NCBI GenBank assembly: GCA_002709155.1 | Contig: PAQA01000033.1 | Span: 3,715 to 42,059 of the forward strand | Direction: 5' to 3' | Origin: Rhodospirillaceae bacterium | Lineage (GTDB): Bacteria; Pseudomonadota; Alphaproteobacteria; Thalassobaculales; Thalassobaculaceae | Length of the DNA: 38,345 bases | Part shown: positions 17,091 to 26,500 of the stretch, one piece after another | How the letters are laid out: every line of letters starts with the position of its first letter | Numbering within the stretch: position 1 is the first letter of the stretch | The notes under the pieces: model-generated | Databases searched by the model: none | What the model saw: only the letters and a program-made list of their open reading frames with translations | Told to the model about the DNA's origin: nothing | Position numbers and translations under genes: made by a program

Positions 17091-18251
17091 ATGCAGCGTA
17101 TTGTGGTTGAGGAGCGAGCAGACTGGAAAGCTCAGGCAGAGTCTCTAGGGTTTAACTTTCACACCATGTATGGCACTGCCTATTGGGATGAGACAGCGTG
17201 TTATCGTTTCTCAATGAAACAAATAGAGAATGACATTGAGGATCCGACAAATGAGATAGAACAAATGTGCTTTGAATTAGTCTCTCGTGCTGTTAATGAC
17301 GAGGAAATTTTTACAAGGCTCGCAGTTCCTGAAGCATACTGGGATTATGTGAGGACTAGCTGGTTAAACCAAGAGAAAAATTTATATGGTCGTTTAGACC
17401 TTTCTTATAATGGGACATCACCTGCAAAACTTCTTGAGTATAATGCGGATACTCCCACCTCACTTTATGAAAGTTCGGCATTCCAGTGGGTGTGGCTTGA
17501 GCAAGCTATGGAACAAGGTCTAATACCAGCTGGTTGCGATCAATTTAACTCGATCCACGAAAATATGGTTAAGGCGTTTGAGAAATTTGGAATAGATGAT
17601 CAATTGCATTTGACGGCATGCAAAGGAAGTGAGGAAGATGAGGGGACTGTGAGATATATAGAAGAGTGTGCTGTTCAAGCAGGGTTGGAAACCAGCTTTA
17701 TATTTCTTGAAGATATAGGTATCGATGAAAATGGTTTTTTTACCGACCTTGATGATGAGAGGATAACCGCCCTTTTTAAGCTGTACCCCTGGGAGTGGAT
17801 TTTTAAGGATGAATTTGGACTTTCATTACAAAAAAATCAGTTAACAATGATCGAACCCCCTTGGAGGATAATTTTGTCTAACAAAGGTATGCTCCCTTTA
17901 CTTTGGGAAATGTTTGAGGGACACCCAAACTTATTGCCGGCTTATTTTTCCAATGACCATCGAGCGAGTAAAATAGAAAATAATTTTGTAGAAAAACCTT
18001 TATTCTCTCGAGAGGGGGCTAATGTCGAAATAACTAAAGCAGATGGAAGTATCATTAGAGAGGATGGGCCGTATGGCGAGGAAGGTACCATTATACAAGC
18101 CTTACATCCGCTACCCGTGTTTGATAACAATCATACAGTAATAGGTTCTTGGCTAGTAGCGAGTAACGCTTGTGGAATTGGAATTAGAGAGGATGATACA
18201 GCCATCACAAAGGACACTTCACGTTTTTTGCCGCACGTTATTTTGGATTAA
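17091..18251 (+). CDS. Glutathionylspermidine synthase-like ATP-grasp protein (YgiC/YjfC family)
   Basis: 386-aa protein of the glutathionylspermidine synthase C-terminal (pre-ATP-grasp plus ATP-grasp) family, the same length I recall for E. coli YgiC. Recognisable pieces are LGFNFHTMYGTAYWDE at the start, LLEYNADTPTSLYESSAFQW, the MIEPPWRIILSNKGMLPLLWEM segment, KPLFSREGANVEI (ATP-grasp Lys and Glu region), and the C-terminal SWLVASNACGIGIRED. It lacks the amidase domain of true glutathionylspermidine synthetases. Peptide-polyamine ligation is presumed for the family but unproven. It is co-transcribed with the DUF1190 lipoprotein gene. A hairpin terminator lies 18 bases past the stop, though its T-run serves the opposite strand better. 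Confidence 0.9.
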   Translation: MQRIVVEERADWKAQAESLGFNFHTMYGTAYWDETACYRFSMKQIENDIEDPTNEIEQMCFELVSRAVNDEEIFTRLAVPEAYWDYVRTSWLNQEKNLYGRLDLSYNGTSPAKLLEYNADTPTSLYESSAFQWVWLEQAMEQGLIPAGCDQFNSIHENMVKAFEKFGIDDQLHLTACKGSEEDEGTVRYIEECAVQAGLETSFIFLEDIGIDENGFFTDLDDERITALFKLYPWEWIFKDEFGLSLQKNQLTMIEPPWRIILSNKGMLPLLWEMFEGHPNLLPAYFSNDHRASKIENNFVEKPLFSREGANVEITKADGSIIREDGPYGEEGTIIQALHPLPVFDNNHTVIGSWLVASNACGIGIREDDTAITKDTSRFLPHVILD

Positions 18252-18262
18252 TACATGTTATG

Positions 18263-18291
18263 AAAAAAGCCCAGGCATTTAATGCCTGGGC
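18263..18291 (-). terminator. Strong intrinsic terminator (minus strand)
   Basis: A perfect 10-bp inverted repeat GCCCAGGCAT...ATGCCTGGGC with a 3-base loop is followed on the minus strand by TTTTTT. It ends the candidate sRNA and would also stop read-through from lysR. On the plus strand the hairpin is followed only by GAGTTTAAA, so it is a weaker stop for the YgiC-like gene. Confidence 0.75.
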
Positions 18292-18379
18292 GAGTTTAAA
18301 CAGGGAGGTTTTCGTCTGGGAGACGAAGGAGCCGAAGCCCCAGATATTTTGGTCACTGATGTTTTATCATCAGAACATA
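18263..18379 (-). ncRNA. Candidate small RNA with three hairpins and an intrinsic terminator
   Basis: Read on the minus strand, this stretch has the build of a trans-acting sRNA of about 117 nt. In order from the 5' end: hairpin CTGATG-ATAAAA-CATCAG (18373-18356); hairpin GGGGC-TTCG-GCTCC with a C(UUCG)G tetraloop (18341-18328); an immediately adjacent 7-bp hairpin TTCGTCT-CCC-AGACGAA (18327-18311); a single-stranded AACCTCCCTG (18310-18301); then a perfect 10-bp stem GCCCAGGCAT-TAA-ATGCCTGGGC followed by six T (18291-18263). A -10-like TATACT lies at 18391-18386, about 6 bases ahead of the proposed start. CCUCCC is complementary to Shine-Dalgarno sequences. I do not recognise the family. No ORF explains this region. 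Confidence 0.55.
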
Positions 18380-18455
18380 GGTTATAGTATACCGGTTTAT
18401 ATCTGCGCTAGTGACAATTGAGCAAGGCCGCTATGCGTATTTTGCATGACTGAGA

Positions 18456-19346
18456 TTAAAATGAAGTTTTTGCTACTTCTTGAATCAAGAAATCTCTCAG
18501 CACGGAAATCCGCTTTGATCTCTTTAACTCTTCTGGGTATACGAAAAATGCAGGGACCGCTGGGCCGTCTATATCAGGTAATATTCTTAATAAACTTGGA
18601 TCCTCAGAAGCTAAATAATCAGGTAACGCCGCTATCCCAACCCCGCCCTGTACCGCTCGAAAAATCCCATAAACATTATTAACACGGACAATTTTTTGCT
18701 GGGACGTTAATGACTCTGACAGTAATCCGAGTAACCAGTTAGCTTCGCTATAAGGCAAGCTAATACTCTCTCCATAAATCACTATTCTATGTTTGGTAAG
18801 GTCTCGTATAGACTTTGGGATTCCATAATTTTCAACGTAACGTGGGGACGCATAAAGATGAAATCTAATAGTTTTCAAATGACGCTGAATTAAGTCGGGT
18901 TGCTTGGGGGGAGTTAGACGGACAGCGACGTCCGCTTGCCGCATTGATAGGTCCAATTCAAAATCATTTATAAATAGTGTCACGTTAACTTCTGGATACA
19001 ATTCTATAAAACGTCCGATACGTGACGCTAGCCAGGTAGAGCCAAATGCCACAGTACTTGTGATTCGTAAATTTCCTTTTGGACGCTCTCGTCCCTCACT
19101 TATAAGTGCTTCAGTGGTAGCTAATTTTGAAAACATTTCGCGGGCGGTACTAAATAAAACCTCTCCTTGCTCGGTCAGTATTAGTCCTCGAGCGTGTCGG
19201 TGGAAGAGTGCTACGTTTAAACTTTGTTCCAAATTACTTATTTGTCGGCTCACAGCAGACTGACTGAGATTGAGGCGTTCCCCGGCGTGAGTGAAACTAC
19301 CAGCCTCGGCAGCAGCGTGAAATACGCGAAGTTTATCCCAGTCCAT
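18456..19346 (-). CDS. LysR-type transcriptional regulator
   Basis: 296-aa LTTR. The N-terminal winged helix-turn-helix is clear (FHAAAEAGSFTHAGERLNLSQSAVSRQISNLEQSL, about 9-43), followed by the linker helix and a periplasmic-binding-protein-like effector domain (about 90-290). The start MDWDKLRVFHAAAEAGSF is typical of an alphaproteobacterial LTTR commonly found beside trxB. Three TTATAAC boxes at 20-bp spacing lie directly upstream and are probably its own binding sites. It sits 86 bases downstream of trxB on the same strand. The effector and remote targets are unknown. Confidence 0.92.
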   Translation of the reverse strand: MDWDKLRVFHAAAEAGSFTHAGERLNLSQSAVSRQISNLEQSLNVALFHRHARGLILTEQGEVLFSTAREMFSKLATTEALISEGRERPKGNLRITSTVAFGSTWLASRIGRFIELYPEVNVTLFINDFELDLSMRQADVAVRLTPPKQPDLIQRHLKTIRFHLYASPRYVENYGIPKSIRDLTKHRIVIYGESISLPYSEANWLLGLLSESLTSQQKIVRVNNVYGIFRAVQGGVGIAALPDYLASEDPSLLRILPDIDGPAVPAFFVYPEELKRSKRISVLRDFLIQEVAKTSF

Positions 19347-19356
19347 TTTGTGCTTT

Positions 19357-19404
19357 CTTATAACAGCTTATTTTTTGTTATAACACAAATTATGAGGTTA
19401 TAAC
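19357..19404. promoter_or_regulatory. Three TTATAAC boxes at exact 20-bp spacing upstream of lysR
   Basis: CTTATAAC (19357-19364), GTTATAAC (19377-19384) and GTTATAAC (19397-19404) are repeated at 20-bp intervals, about two helical turns, in the 86-base gap between trxB and lysR. The last two are perfect 8-base palindromes. Same-face spacing upstream of an autoregulated LTTR gene is the classical layout for cooperative binding. Confidence 0.5.
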
Positions 19405-19432
19405 TACCTTTCCTGCCGTATTGGAGAATAAT

Positions 19433-20380
19433 TTAATCTCCTAAGCTAGCTATATACTTTTCGCTTTCTAATGCCGACATGCATCCAAGGCCTGCTGCAG
19501 TAACGGCCTGTCGATATACTTTATCGACGCAATCTCCTGCAGCGAAAATTCCAGGCACATCTGTTTTTGTGGTGCCTTGCTTAACGATAATATAGCCGTC
19601 TTCATCCATTTCTATTTTATTTTTAAATGGCTCTGTAGCTGGTGTATGACCGATTGCTATGAAACATCCTTGGGTTGAAATTTCTGAACTCTTTTTTGTT
19701 ATCAGATTTAGGATTCGTACACTTTCGACACCTGCCCCCGGTTTGGAGTCCCCACAAATCTCAGTAACTTCGCTATCCCAAATAATATCAATATTTGCGC
19801 TTTTGAAAACGCGGTCTTGTAGGATTTTTTCAGCGCGCAATGTGTTTCTTCTATGAATTAGAGTTACCTTAGACGCTATATTAGCTAGATATAAGGCCTC
19901 TTCTACCGCCGTATTTCCTCCTCCTACAACTACTACCTCCTGATTTCGGAAGAAAAAACCGTCGCAGGTAGCGCAAGCGGATACTCCCCGACCATTGAAA
20001 ATAGATTCGCTTTCTAAGCCAAGCCAACGCGCCTGGGCACCTGTAGCCACGATTAGTGAGTCAGCTGAATATGTATCACCCGAGTCTCCTTTTAACAAAA
20101 AGGGCCTGTCGGCAATATCGATAGAAGTAATAATATCTTGAACAATCCTTGTTCCAACATGTTTTGCTTGCGCTTCCATTTGTTCCATTAACCAAGGACC
20201 TTGGATCACATCTGCGAAACCTGGATAATTCTCAACATCTGTTGTAATCGTCATTTGTCCTCCTGGTTGAAGTCCCGCAATTAAAAGTGGAGACATATTG
20301 GCGCGCGCTGTATAGATTGCCGCGGTTAATCCTGCAGCCCCTGATCCAATTATTATTACTTTTTCCTTATTGGTTGGCAT
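19433..20380 (-). CDS. trxB: Thioredoxin-disulfide reductase
   Basis: 315-aa FAD/NADPH flavoprotein that reduces thioredoxin. FAD motif GSGAAGLTAAIYTARA is at about 12-27, the redox-active CATC is in SACATCDGFFF (near 135), the NADPH motif is GGGNTAVEEALYL, and the C-terminal FAD motif is GIFAAGDCVD. The ENYPGF segment is present. Length is standard for the low-molecular-weight bacterial enzyme. It is followed by the LysR gene; the pairing is common in alphaproteobacteria from memory. Cytoplasmic. Confidence 0.96.
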   Translation of the reverse strand: MPTNKEKVIIIGSGAAGLTAAIYTARANMSPLLIAGLQPGGQMTITTDVENYPGFADVIQGPWLMEQMEAQAKHVGTRIVQDIITSIDIADRPFLLKGDSGDTYSADSLIVATGAQARWLGLESESIFNGRGVSACATCDGFFFRNQEVVVVGGGNTAVEEALYLANIASKVTLIHRRNTLRAEKILQDRVFKSANIDIIWDSEVTEICGDSKPGAGVESVRILNLITKKSSEISTQGCFIAIGHTPATEPFKNKIEMDEDGYIIVKQGTTKTDVPGIFAAGDCVDKVYRQAVTAAGLGCMSALESEKYIASLGD

Positions 20381-20605
20381 GCGTTTAAAATCCCTATATT
20401 GATGATTAGTTATGCTAATTACTTTAATTTACTGAACCAAAGGTTATTAACGAAAAATCGCAAAGTTTCAATTGATAAAACTGACTGCCAACCTCTTCCC
20501 TTTTAGGTGTTGAGTAAAATAGAGTTTGTTTATTATTAAAGGGCTGTTATGGGTTATGTATCGGCGATTTGAGCTGAAGATGCTGGAAGCCCAAGGGAAG
20601 AAAAA

Positions 20606-21382
20606 TTGCTCCAAACTTTTATTGCAACAAATATAGTTACCCTAATTATTCTCTATTTAGTTACTCGGAGAATGTTGAAGCTAAGACGTCAAAAAAATCG
20701 TTCATTTAATCTCCGACAATATCCCATTTCAAAAGTAGATTTGAGTTCTGTGGCGCCTTGTTTTTCCATAAATGAGTATGGAATTACGGCTAACTCGGCG
20801 GTTTCATTTATTGGGGGTGAGGGGATAGTTGCGTCGCTAACAGACAGGGAAACGTGGGTGCTCGCCGGTTTGTCTAAGTCGGCCAAGAAGATATTTGAAT
20901 TTGGAACATGCTCCGGAAAGACAACACATGTGATGGCTCTAAATACCAGTGAAGACGCCGAATTATTTACATTGACAATTCACCCAGACGAAGCTGATAA
21001 ATTATTTTTTGATGCTAAGGATGATAGACGCCACAGGGAAGTAGCAGAGTTAGAGGCTAAGTTTATTAAATTCTATTATGAAGGGCATCCTACGGAGAAA
21101 AAAATCACTCAAATTTTTTCCGATAGCAAAAAATTTGATGAAACTGAATTAACAGGGAAAATCGATCTAATTTTCATTGATGGAGCCCATACAAAGTCTT
21201 ACGTAGAGAATGATACTAAAAAAGCGTTCAGAATGCTGAGCTCCCAAGGTGTCATAGTCTGGCATGATTATAAACCGGATGCCCCCGATGTCTTTAAATA
21301 CCTTAATGAATTGTCTAAGACGATTGAGTTAATGCACATTAAGGACACCGACCTGGTTCTGTATCGAAAGCATCCTGTATGA
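20606..21382 (+). CDS. Membrane-anchored class I SAM-dependent methyltransferase-like protein
   Basis: 258-aa protein with one N-terminal transmembrane helix (FIATNIVTLIILYLVTRRM) and a soluble Rossmann-type methyltransferase domain of the Methyltransf_24 kind. Motif I reads IFEFGTCSGKTTHVMA and motif IV reads IDLIFIDGAHTKSYVENDT. The late segment GVIVWHDYKPDAPDV is characteristic of this group. The start is a TTG at 20606 preceded by AAGGGAAG. The function may be methylation of a cell-surface sugar or lipid, but that is inferred only from relatives and the membrane anchor. Its 3' end overlaps the convergent ELM1 gene by 44 bases. Confidence 0.75.
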   Translation: MLQTFIATNIVTLIILYLVTRRMLKLRRQKNRSFNLRQYPISKVDLSSVAPCFSINEYGITANSAVSFIGGEGIVASLTDRETWVLAGLSKSAKKIFEFGTCSGKTTHVMALNTSEDAELFTLTIHPDEADKLFFDAKDDRRHREVAELEAKFIKFYYEGHPTEKKITQIFSDSKKFDETELTGKIDLIFIDGAHTKSYVENDTKKAFRMLSSQGVIVWHDYKPDAPDVFKYLNELSKTIELMHIKDTDLVLYRKHPV

Positions 21383-22349
21383 TCCCTTTTTCTTTTAATT
21401 TAGTATTAATTAAATTAGCTACTCGGGCAGTTTCATTCAACGGTTCGTAGTCCCAACTCCGATATTCCCCATTAAAGTACTTTACTACCCCCATCTTTTC
21501 CAGAGAACCAATGAACTTTTCTCGTTTCTCAGAATTTTTTCCTAGTGGAAATATATTAACAGGTTTTCCTGTGGAACATGCTTCGGAAATCATGTTAATG
21601 GAATCAGAAGTAACAATAATTGCATCAGCTATACCAAGAAATCCTGCGTAAGGGTTTCGACTTCCGCCTGTCCATAAAATGATATTGGGGTTTTCCGTAA
21701 GGTGGGTTAGCGCTTTTTTGAGTGGTTCGCTTGTACGATTCGTCGTTGTGATCATCAGACTACACTTATTATCTGCAGAGAATTGGTTTAGTGATAAGAT
21801 CAATTTCTTAATAGTTTCATCATCAACCTTATTATCTTTTGTATCTCCTCCGATATTTACAGCGACCTTCTTTCCAACAAGACTTTTAACTTCTTGCTTG
21901 ATTAATTGGGCTTCCTTATCGAGTATCGATTGTGTTATTCGCGTCAAAGAGCCGTTCGAAAGGATTATATTAGGTGCTCGCGGCCTGTCGTGTTCGGGTA
22001 CTATCAATAAATCAAAATGTTTAGGATTTATCTTGGGGTCTTGGATGTGAATGGTGTAGGTCGTGCCCTTCGACAGTCTTTTTAGAGCGATCGAAGCTCC
22101 GGAATGTCTTCGTCCACAGGTGATTAATATGTCAGGGGCTGATTGAGACGTCACCTGTTTAAAATTTGTTGATAAGGGAATTCCAGGCAATTTTGCCAAG
22201 CGTGGAAAAATTCGGTTTAACCAATATGGTTTTATATGCTTTTTGTCATATTCAAATCCGAGTGCTTCCGCCAGAGCTATGCACTGTACTTCCATACCGA
22301 TAGTTCCATCAGAAAGTATCCAACATGATGGCTGTTCTACTATCACCAT
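21339..22349 (-). CDS. ELM1/DUF1022 family protein (mitochondrial fission ELM1-like)
   Basis: About 336 aa. The start (CWILSDGTIGMEVQCIALAEALG), DILITCGRRHSGASIALKR, IHIQDPKINPKHFDLLIVPEHD and IVTSDSINMISEACSTGKPV match the bacterial ELM1 family, whose eukaryotic member was linked to plant mitochondrial fission. The fold resembles GT-B glycosyltransferases (UDP-GlcNAc epimerase/MurG-like), so a role in envelope glycan synthesis is plausible for bacteria; unproven. The track starts at a TTG at 22370. I prefer the ATG at 22349 because it has GGA 7 bases ahead and matches the short N-terminus. It ends 44 bases inside the convergent methyltransferase gene and is divergent from the Lrp-type gene. 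Confidence 0.85.
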   Translation of the reverse strand: MVIVEQPSCWILSDGTIGMEVQCIALAEALGFEYDKKHIKPYWLNRIFPRLAKLPGIPLSTNFKQVTSQSAPDILITCGRRHSGASIALKRLSKGTTYTIHIQDPKINPKHFDLLIVPEHDRPRAPNIILSNGSLTRITQSILDKEAQLIKQEVKSLVGKKVAVNIGGDTKDNKVDDETIKKLILSLNQFSADNKCSLMITTTNRTSEPLKKALTHLTENPNIILWTGGSRNPYAGFLGIADAIIVTSDSINMISEACSTGKPVNIFPLGKNSEKREKFIGSLEKMGVVKYFNGEYRSWDYEPLNETARVANLINTKLKEKGIIQDAFDTEPGRCP

Positions 22350-22425
22350 AAAATCGTCCAGACCCACCAAAACTTCTTAAAGATGTTATTTTTAAACAAT
22401 AAAACTTTTGCTGATAGAAATACCG

Positions 22426-22440
22426 CGCAAGAATCTTGCG
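22426..22440. promoter_or_regulatory. Perfect 15-base palindrome between elm1 and the Lrp/AsnC gene
   Basis: CGCAAGAATCTTGCG is palindromic around a central A. It lies in the 179-base divergent spacer, 89 bases before the Lrp-type start. On the plus strand a run of seven T follows 8 bases later, too far for a good terminator. An operator controlling either gene, possibly bound by the Lrp-type protein itself, is the more likely reading. Confidence 0.35.
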
Positions 22441-22528
22441 TCTGATCTTTTTTTAAGCGTAGTATAGTGAATAAGAGAAAATTATTAAAGCTTTGTTCGG
22501 GACTATATAGACGAGGGGATATATATTT

Positions 22529-23029
22529 ATGCAGCGTGTGAAACTCGATCCGATAGATAGGCGAATTTTACGTGATCTTCAAGAAGACGGTAGAATGACA
22601 AATGTAGAGTTAGCGGAACGCGCTGGAATATCTGCTCCGCCGTGCCTCCGAAGAGTTAAAGCTCTCGAACGAGCCGGCTTCATTCGTGGATACCATGCAG
22701 ATGTTAATTCGGAGAAATTGGGGTTCTCTGTTATAATTTTCGCGTTTGTTGGACTTTCCAGTCAATCTGAAACGGACTTGCTGGCATTCGAGGAGATGAT
22801 AGAAGACTGGGAAGAGGTTAGAGAGTGTCACATGTTATCAGGAGAAACCGACTTTTTATTGAAAATAGTGGCGAGAGATTGGGACGAGTTTCAGAAATTT
22901 TTAACTGGAAAGTTAACGCCAGCGTCCAATGTCTCTAATGTTAAAACTGCTCTCGCTTTCAGAACAAAAAAGCAAAAACCAGGTGTCCCTATTGACGACA
23001 ACGTTATAACTGGAACCACGGACGACTAG
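22529..23029 (+). CDS. Lrp/AsnC family transcriptional regulator
   Basis: 166-aa regulator. The helix-turn-helix is near residues 8-55 (DPIDRRILRDLQEDGRMTNVELAERAGISAPPCLRRVKALERAGFIRGY). The RAM/AsnC ligand-binding domain follows (about 68-140), including the VRECHMLSGETDFLLKIVARD segment. A GAGGGG ribosome binding site lies 12-17 bases upstream of the ATG. In many alphaproteobacteria such a regulator sits near trxB; here elm1 and the methyltransferase are in between. The regulated genes are unknown. It converges on greA with a 20-base gap. Confidence 0.93.
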   Translation: MQRVKLDPIDRRILRDLQEDGRMTNVELAERAGISAPPCLRRVKALERAGFIRGYHADVNSEKLGFSVIIFAFVGLSSQSETDLLAFEEMIEDWEEVRECHMLSGETDFLLKIVARDWDEFQKFLTGKLTPASNVSNVKTALAFRTKKQKPGVPIDDNVITGTTDD

Positions 23030-23049
23030 GCGTCTCCTCGAACTTCTGG

Positions 23050-23523
23050 TCATGAAACTTCAATGTTAAGTATTTCATAACTTTTAGACCCTCGGGGTGT
23101 ATTAACTTCAGCACTGTCTCCAACCTTCTTGCCGATTAAAGCTTTAGCTATTGGCGACGATGTGGATATCAAGCCCTTAGAAATATCGGCCTCGTACGGC
23201 CCTACAATTGTGTAGGTGTTCTCTTCGTCCGTGTCTTCGTCTGCAAGAATAATGGTGGTTCCGAATGTGACTGTACTTCCATCAATCATTGAGGAATCGA
23301 TTACTTCCGCACGACTGATTACGTCCTCTAACTCGCCGACGCGACCCTCTATAAAACTTTGCCGGTCTCTCGCGGCGTGATATTCCGCATTTTCTGATAA
23401 ATCACCATGTTCTCTTGCCTCCGCTATAGCGCGGATAACATCTGGCCGTTCAACTGATTTGAGTTGCTTTAACTCTTCTTGCAAACGCTCAAGGCCGTCG
23501 CGTTTGATTGGAATCTTTTGCAT
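23050..23523 (-). CDS. greA: Transcription elongation factor GreA
   Basis: 157-aa protein of standard GreA length. It enters the RNA polymerase secondary channel and stimulates cleavage of backtracked RNA. The N-terminal coiled coil spans about 1-75, with the acidic tip region REHGDLSENAEYHAARDRQ that carries the catalytic Asp and Glu. The C-terminal FKBP-like domain includes ISTSSPIAKALIGKKVGD and the ending TPRGSKSYEILNI. It is the third gene of the carA-carB-greA run, 48 bases after carB, and is probably co-transcribed. Confidence 0.97.
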   Translation of the reverse strand: MQKIPIKRDGLERLQEELKQLKSVERPDVIRAIAEAREHGDLSENAEYHAARDRQSFIEGRVGELEDVISRAEVIDSSMIDGSTVTFGTTIILADEDTDEENTYTIVGPYEADISKGLISTSSPIAKALIGKKVGDSAEVNTPRGSKSYEILNIEVS

Positions 23524-23571
23524 CTTTTCTTATCCAAACTTCCCCATAACCTTGTTACAAAATCAATTCCC

Positions 23572-26500
23572 TTAAAGATAAGACTGCAACGACACAACTT
23601 CAAGAGGCCCCTCTCTAATTGCAGTAATGGCTTGAACTGCCGCTTTGGCACCTTCAACCGTTGTATAGTAGGGGATCCCATGCGTTAACGCAGATCTACG
23701 TAAACTAAAACTATCTTGAATTGCCTGAGCCCCATCCGTAGTATTTATTACCAAATCTATATGCCCAGAAATCATATTGTCAACGACATGTGGCCTTCCT
23801 TCAAGAACCTTTTTAATTCGCTTAACCGGCAAATTAGCGTTTTTTAATGCTTCAGCGGTTCCTGATGTGGCCAACAAAAGAAAGCCTTTTTCATGTAGTA
23901 TCCGCGCGGGCTCTAATATTGAATCTTTGTGATCATCACGGACAGATATGAAAACACTGCCGGCTTGTGGTAACAGCGTGCCCGCTGCTATCTGGCTCTT
24001 GGCGAAAGCAGATGAGAAATTGATATCTATTCCCATTACTTCTCCCGTCGATTTCATCTCTGGCCCCAAAATACTATCAACGCCGGGAAATCGGGCAAAT
24101 GGGAAAACAGCTTCTTTTACGGCTACATGTGTGGGACGGGTTTCCTTGAGATTAAAAGAAGCTAGTGGCTCTCCAGCCATGACCAGGGCAGCTATTTTAG
24201 CAATCGGCACTCCAGTAGCTTTTGCAACAAAAGGGACAGTTCGACTAGCTCTAGGATTAACCTCTAGAAGGAAAACTTCGCTATCTTTCACTGCAAATTG
24301 AATATTCATTAACCCACAGACTTTTAATCCTTTAGCCAGCTGTCTCGTCTGTTCCTTAATTTTATCTATGATTGGTTCTGGCAAAGATTGTGGTGGTAGA
24401 GAGCAAGCGCTATCTCCCGAGTGAATACCCGCTTCCTCAATATGTTCCATTACGCCTGCGATATAGGTTGTTGTGCCATCCGCTAAACAATCAACATCAA
24501 TTTCTATTGCACTTGACAGAAATCGATCTATTAAAATTGGATTTTCACCTGATGCAGTTATTGCATTTTGCATATACCGCTTTAAAGAAATTGTATCATG
24601 AACTATTTCCATAGCTCTTCCACCAAGAACATAAGATGGCCTAATGACGATGGGGAATCCAATTTTATTTGCAGCATCCTCGGCCTCATCGAGTGTAGAT
24701 ACGATCTCATTGGCGGGTTGTTTTAATTTTAATTCATCTAATAACGCTTTAAACCGTTCTCGATCTTCTGCTAAATCGATTGAGTTAGTGGGCGTGCCTA
24801 AAATAGGAATATTTGCTGCTTCAAGGGCATGACAAAGTTTAAGAGGAGTTTGACCCCCAAGTTGAACGATGACCCCCTTCACCGACCCTTTTTTTTGCTC
24901 TGTTCGTATCAACTCAATGACATTCTCAGCTGTTAACGGTTCAAAGTATAATCGATCCGAAGTATCATAATCGGTTGATACGGTCTCAGGATTGCAATTG
25001 ACCATTATAGTTTCATAACCCGCTTCCGTTAGGGAATACGCAGCATGAACACAACAATAATCGAACTCTATACCTTGCCCAATTCGATTTGGCCCGCCGC
25101 CAAGAATTATTATTTTTTCACTATTTGTAGGCTCGGATTCACATTCTGTTAAGTTATGTCCATCCCCTTCGTAGGTCGAGTACATATATGGTGTTTTGGC
25201 TTCGAATTCAGCGGCACAGGTATCTATGCGCTTAAAAACGGGATGAATAGTGAGTTGTTCCCGGCGTTTAGTTACCTCAGACTCTTTTATATTAAGCAGT
25301 TTTGCTATGCGAGCATCGGAGAATCCATCCTGCTTCAACTTAAATAGACTTGGTCTATCATTGGGTAGGCCATTGATCTTTAGTGCAGACTCTTTTTTCA
25401 CAATAGATTCGATGTGCCGAAGAAACCATTTGTCTATAGAACAGGCATTATAGATGTCGTCGATAGAAAGACCGGACCTAAAAGCTTGTGCCACCCGTAG
25501 GAGTCGATCGGGTACTGGCTCTGAAAGGGCCGCAATAATAGCACTTTTATCTACAGCGCCTGCGATATTAGTTCCTAGCAGTTCTATATCATCGAGGCCG
25601 CTTAGGCCGGTTTCCATTGAATTGATAGCTTTTTGAAGGGATTCAGAAAAATTGCGACCGATTGCCATAGCTTCTCCAACGGACTTCATGGAGGTGCTCA
25701 ACGTGGCTTCTGCTCCAGCAAATTTTTCAAATGTAAACCGTGGAATTTTAGTGACAACATAATCTATGGTTGGTTCAAAACTCGCTGGTGTTGCACCAGT
25801 GACATCATTATCTAACTCATCAAGCGTGAAACCAACAGCTAATTTAGCTGCTATTTTAGCAATTGGAAATCCCGTAGCTTTAGATGCAAGTGCTGATGAT
25901 CTGGAAACTCGTGGATTCATTTCAATCACAACAAGTCTTCCGTTTTCAGGATTAACAGCGAATTGAACGTTAGAGCCACCTGTATCTACACCTATCTCCC
26001 TCAGCACCTCTATTGAGGCGTTGCGCATCCTTTGGTATTCTTTATCAGTAAGTGTAAGCGCCGGGGCAACTGTTATAGAGTCGCCTGTGTGTATGCCCAT
26101 AGGATCTACATTTTCTATAGAACAAATGATAATGCAGTTGTCCGCGCAGTCACGGACAACTTCCATTTCAAACTCTTTCCAGCCTAGAACAGATTCCTCG
26201 ATTAAAACTGTACTAACCGGTGATAGTCGGAGCCCTGTTCTTAAAATCTCATCAAATTCATCCAAGTTATACGCGATGCCGCCGCCGGTACCTGCTAGGG
26301 TAAAGGAGGGTCGTAGTATTGCTGGCAAGCCGACCTCCGCTAATGCTCTTCGGCCATCTTCCTCTTTTTCTACAAGACGAGAGCGCGGTGATTCGAGGCC
26401 AATCTTGTCCATCGCGTCTCTAAAAAGGAGCCTATCTTCTGCTTTTTCTATGGCTTCAAGATTAGCGCCAATTAGCTCCACATTAAGTCGTTCCAGCGTG

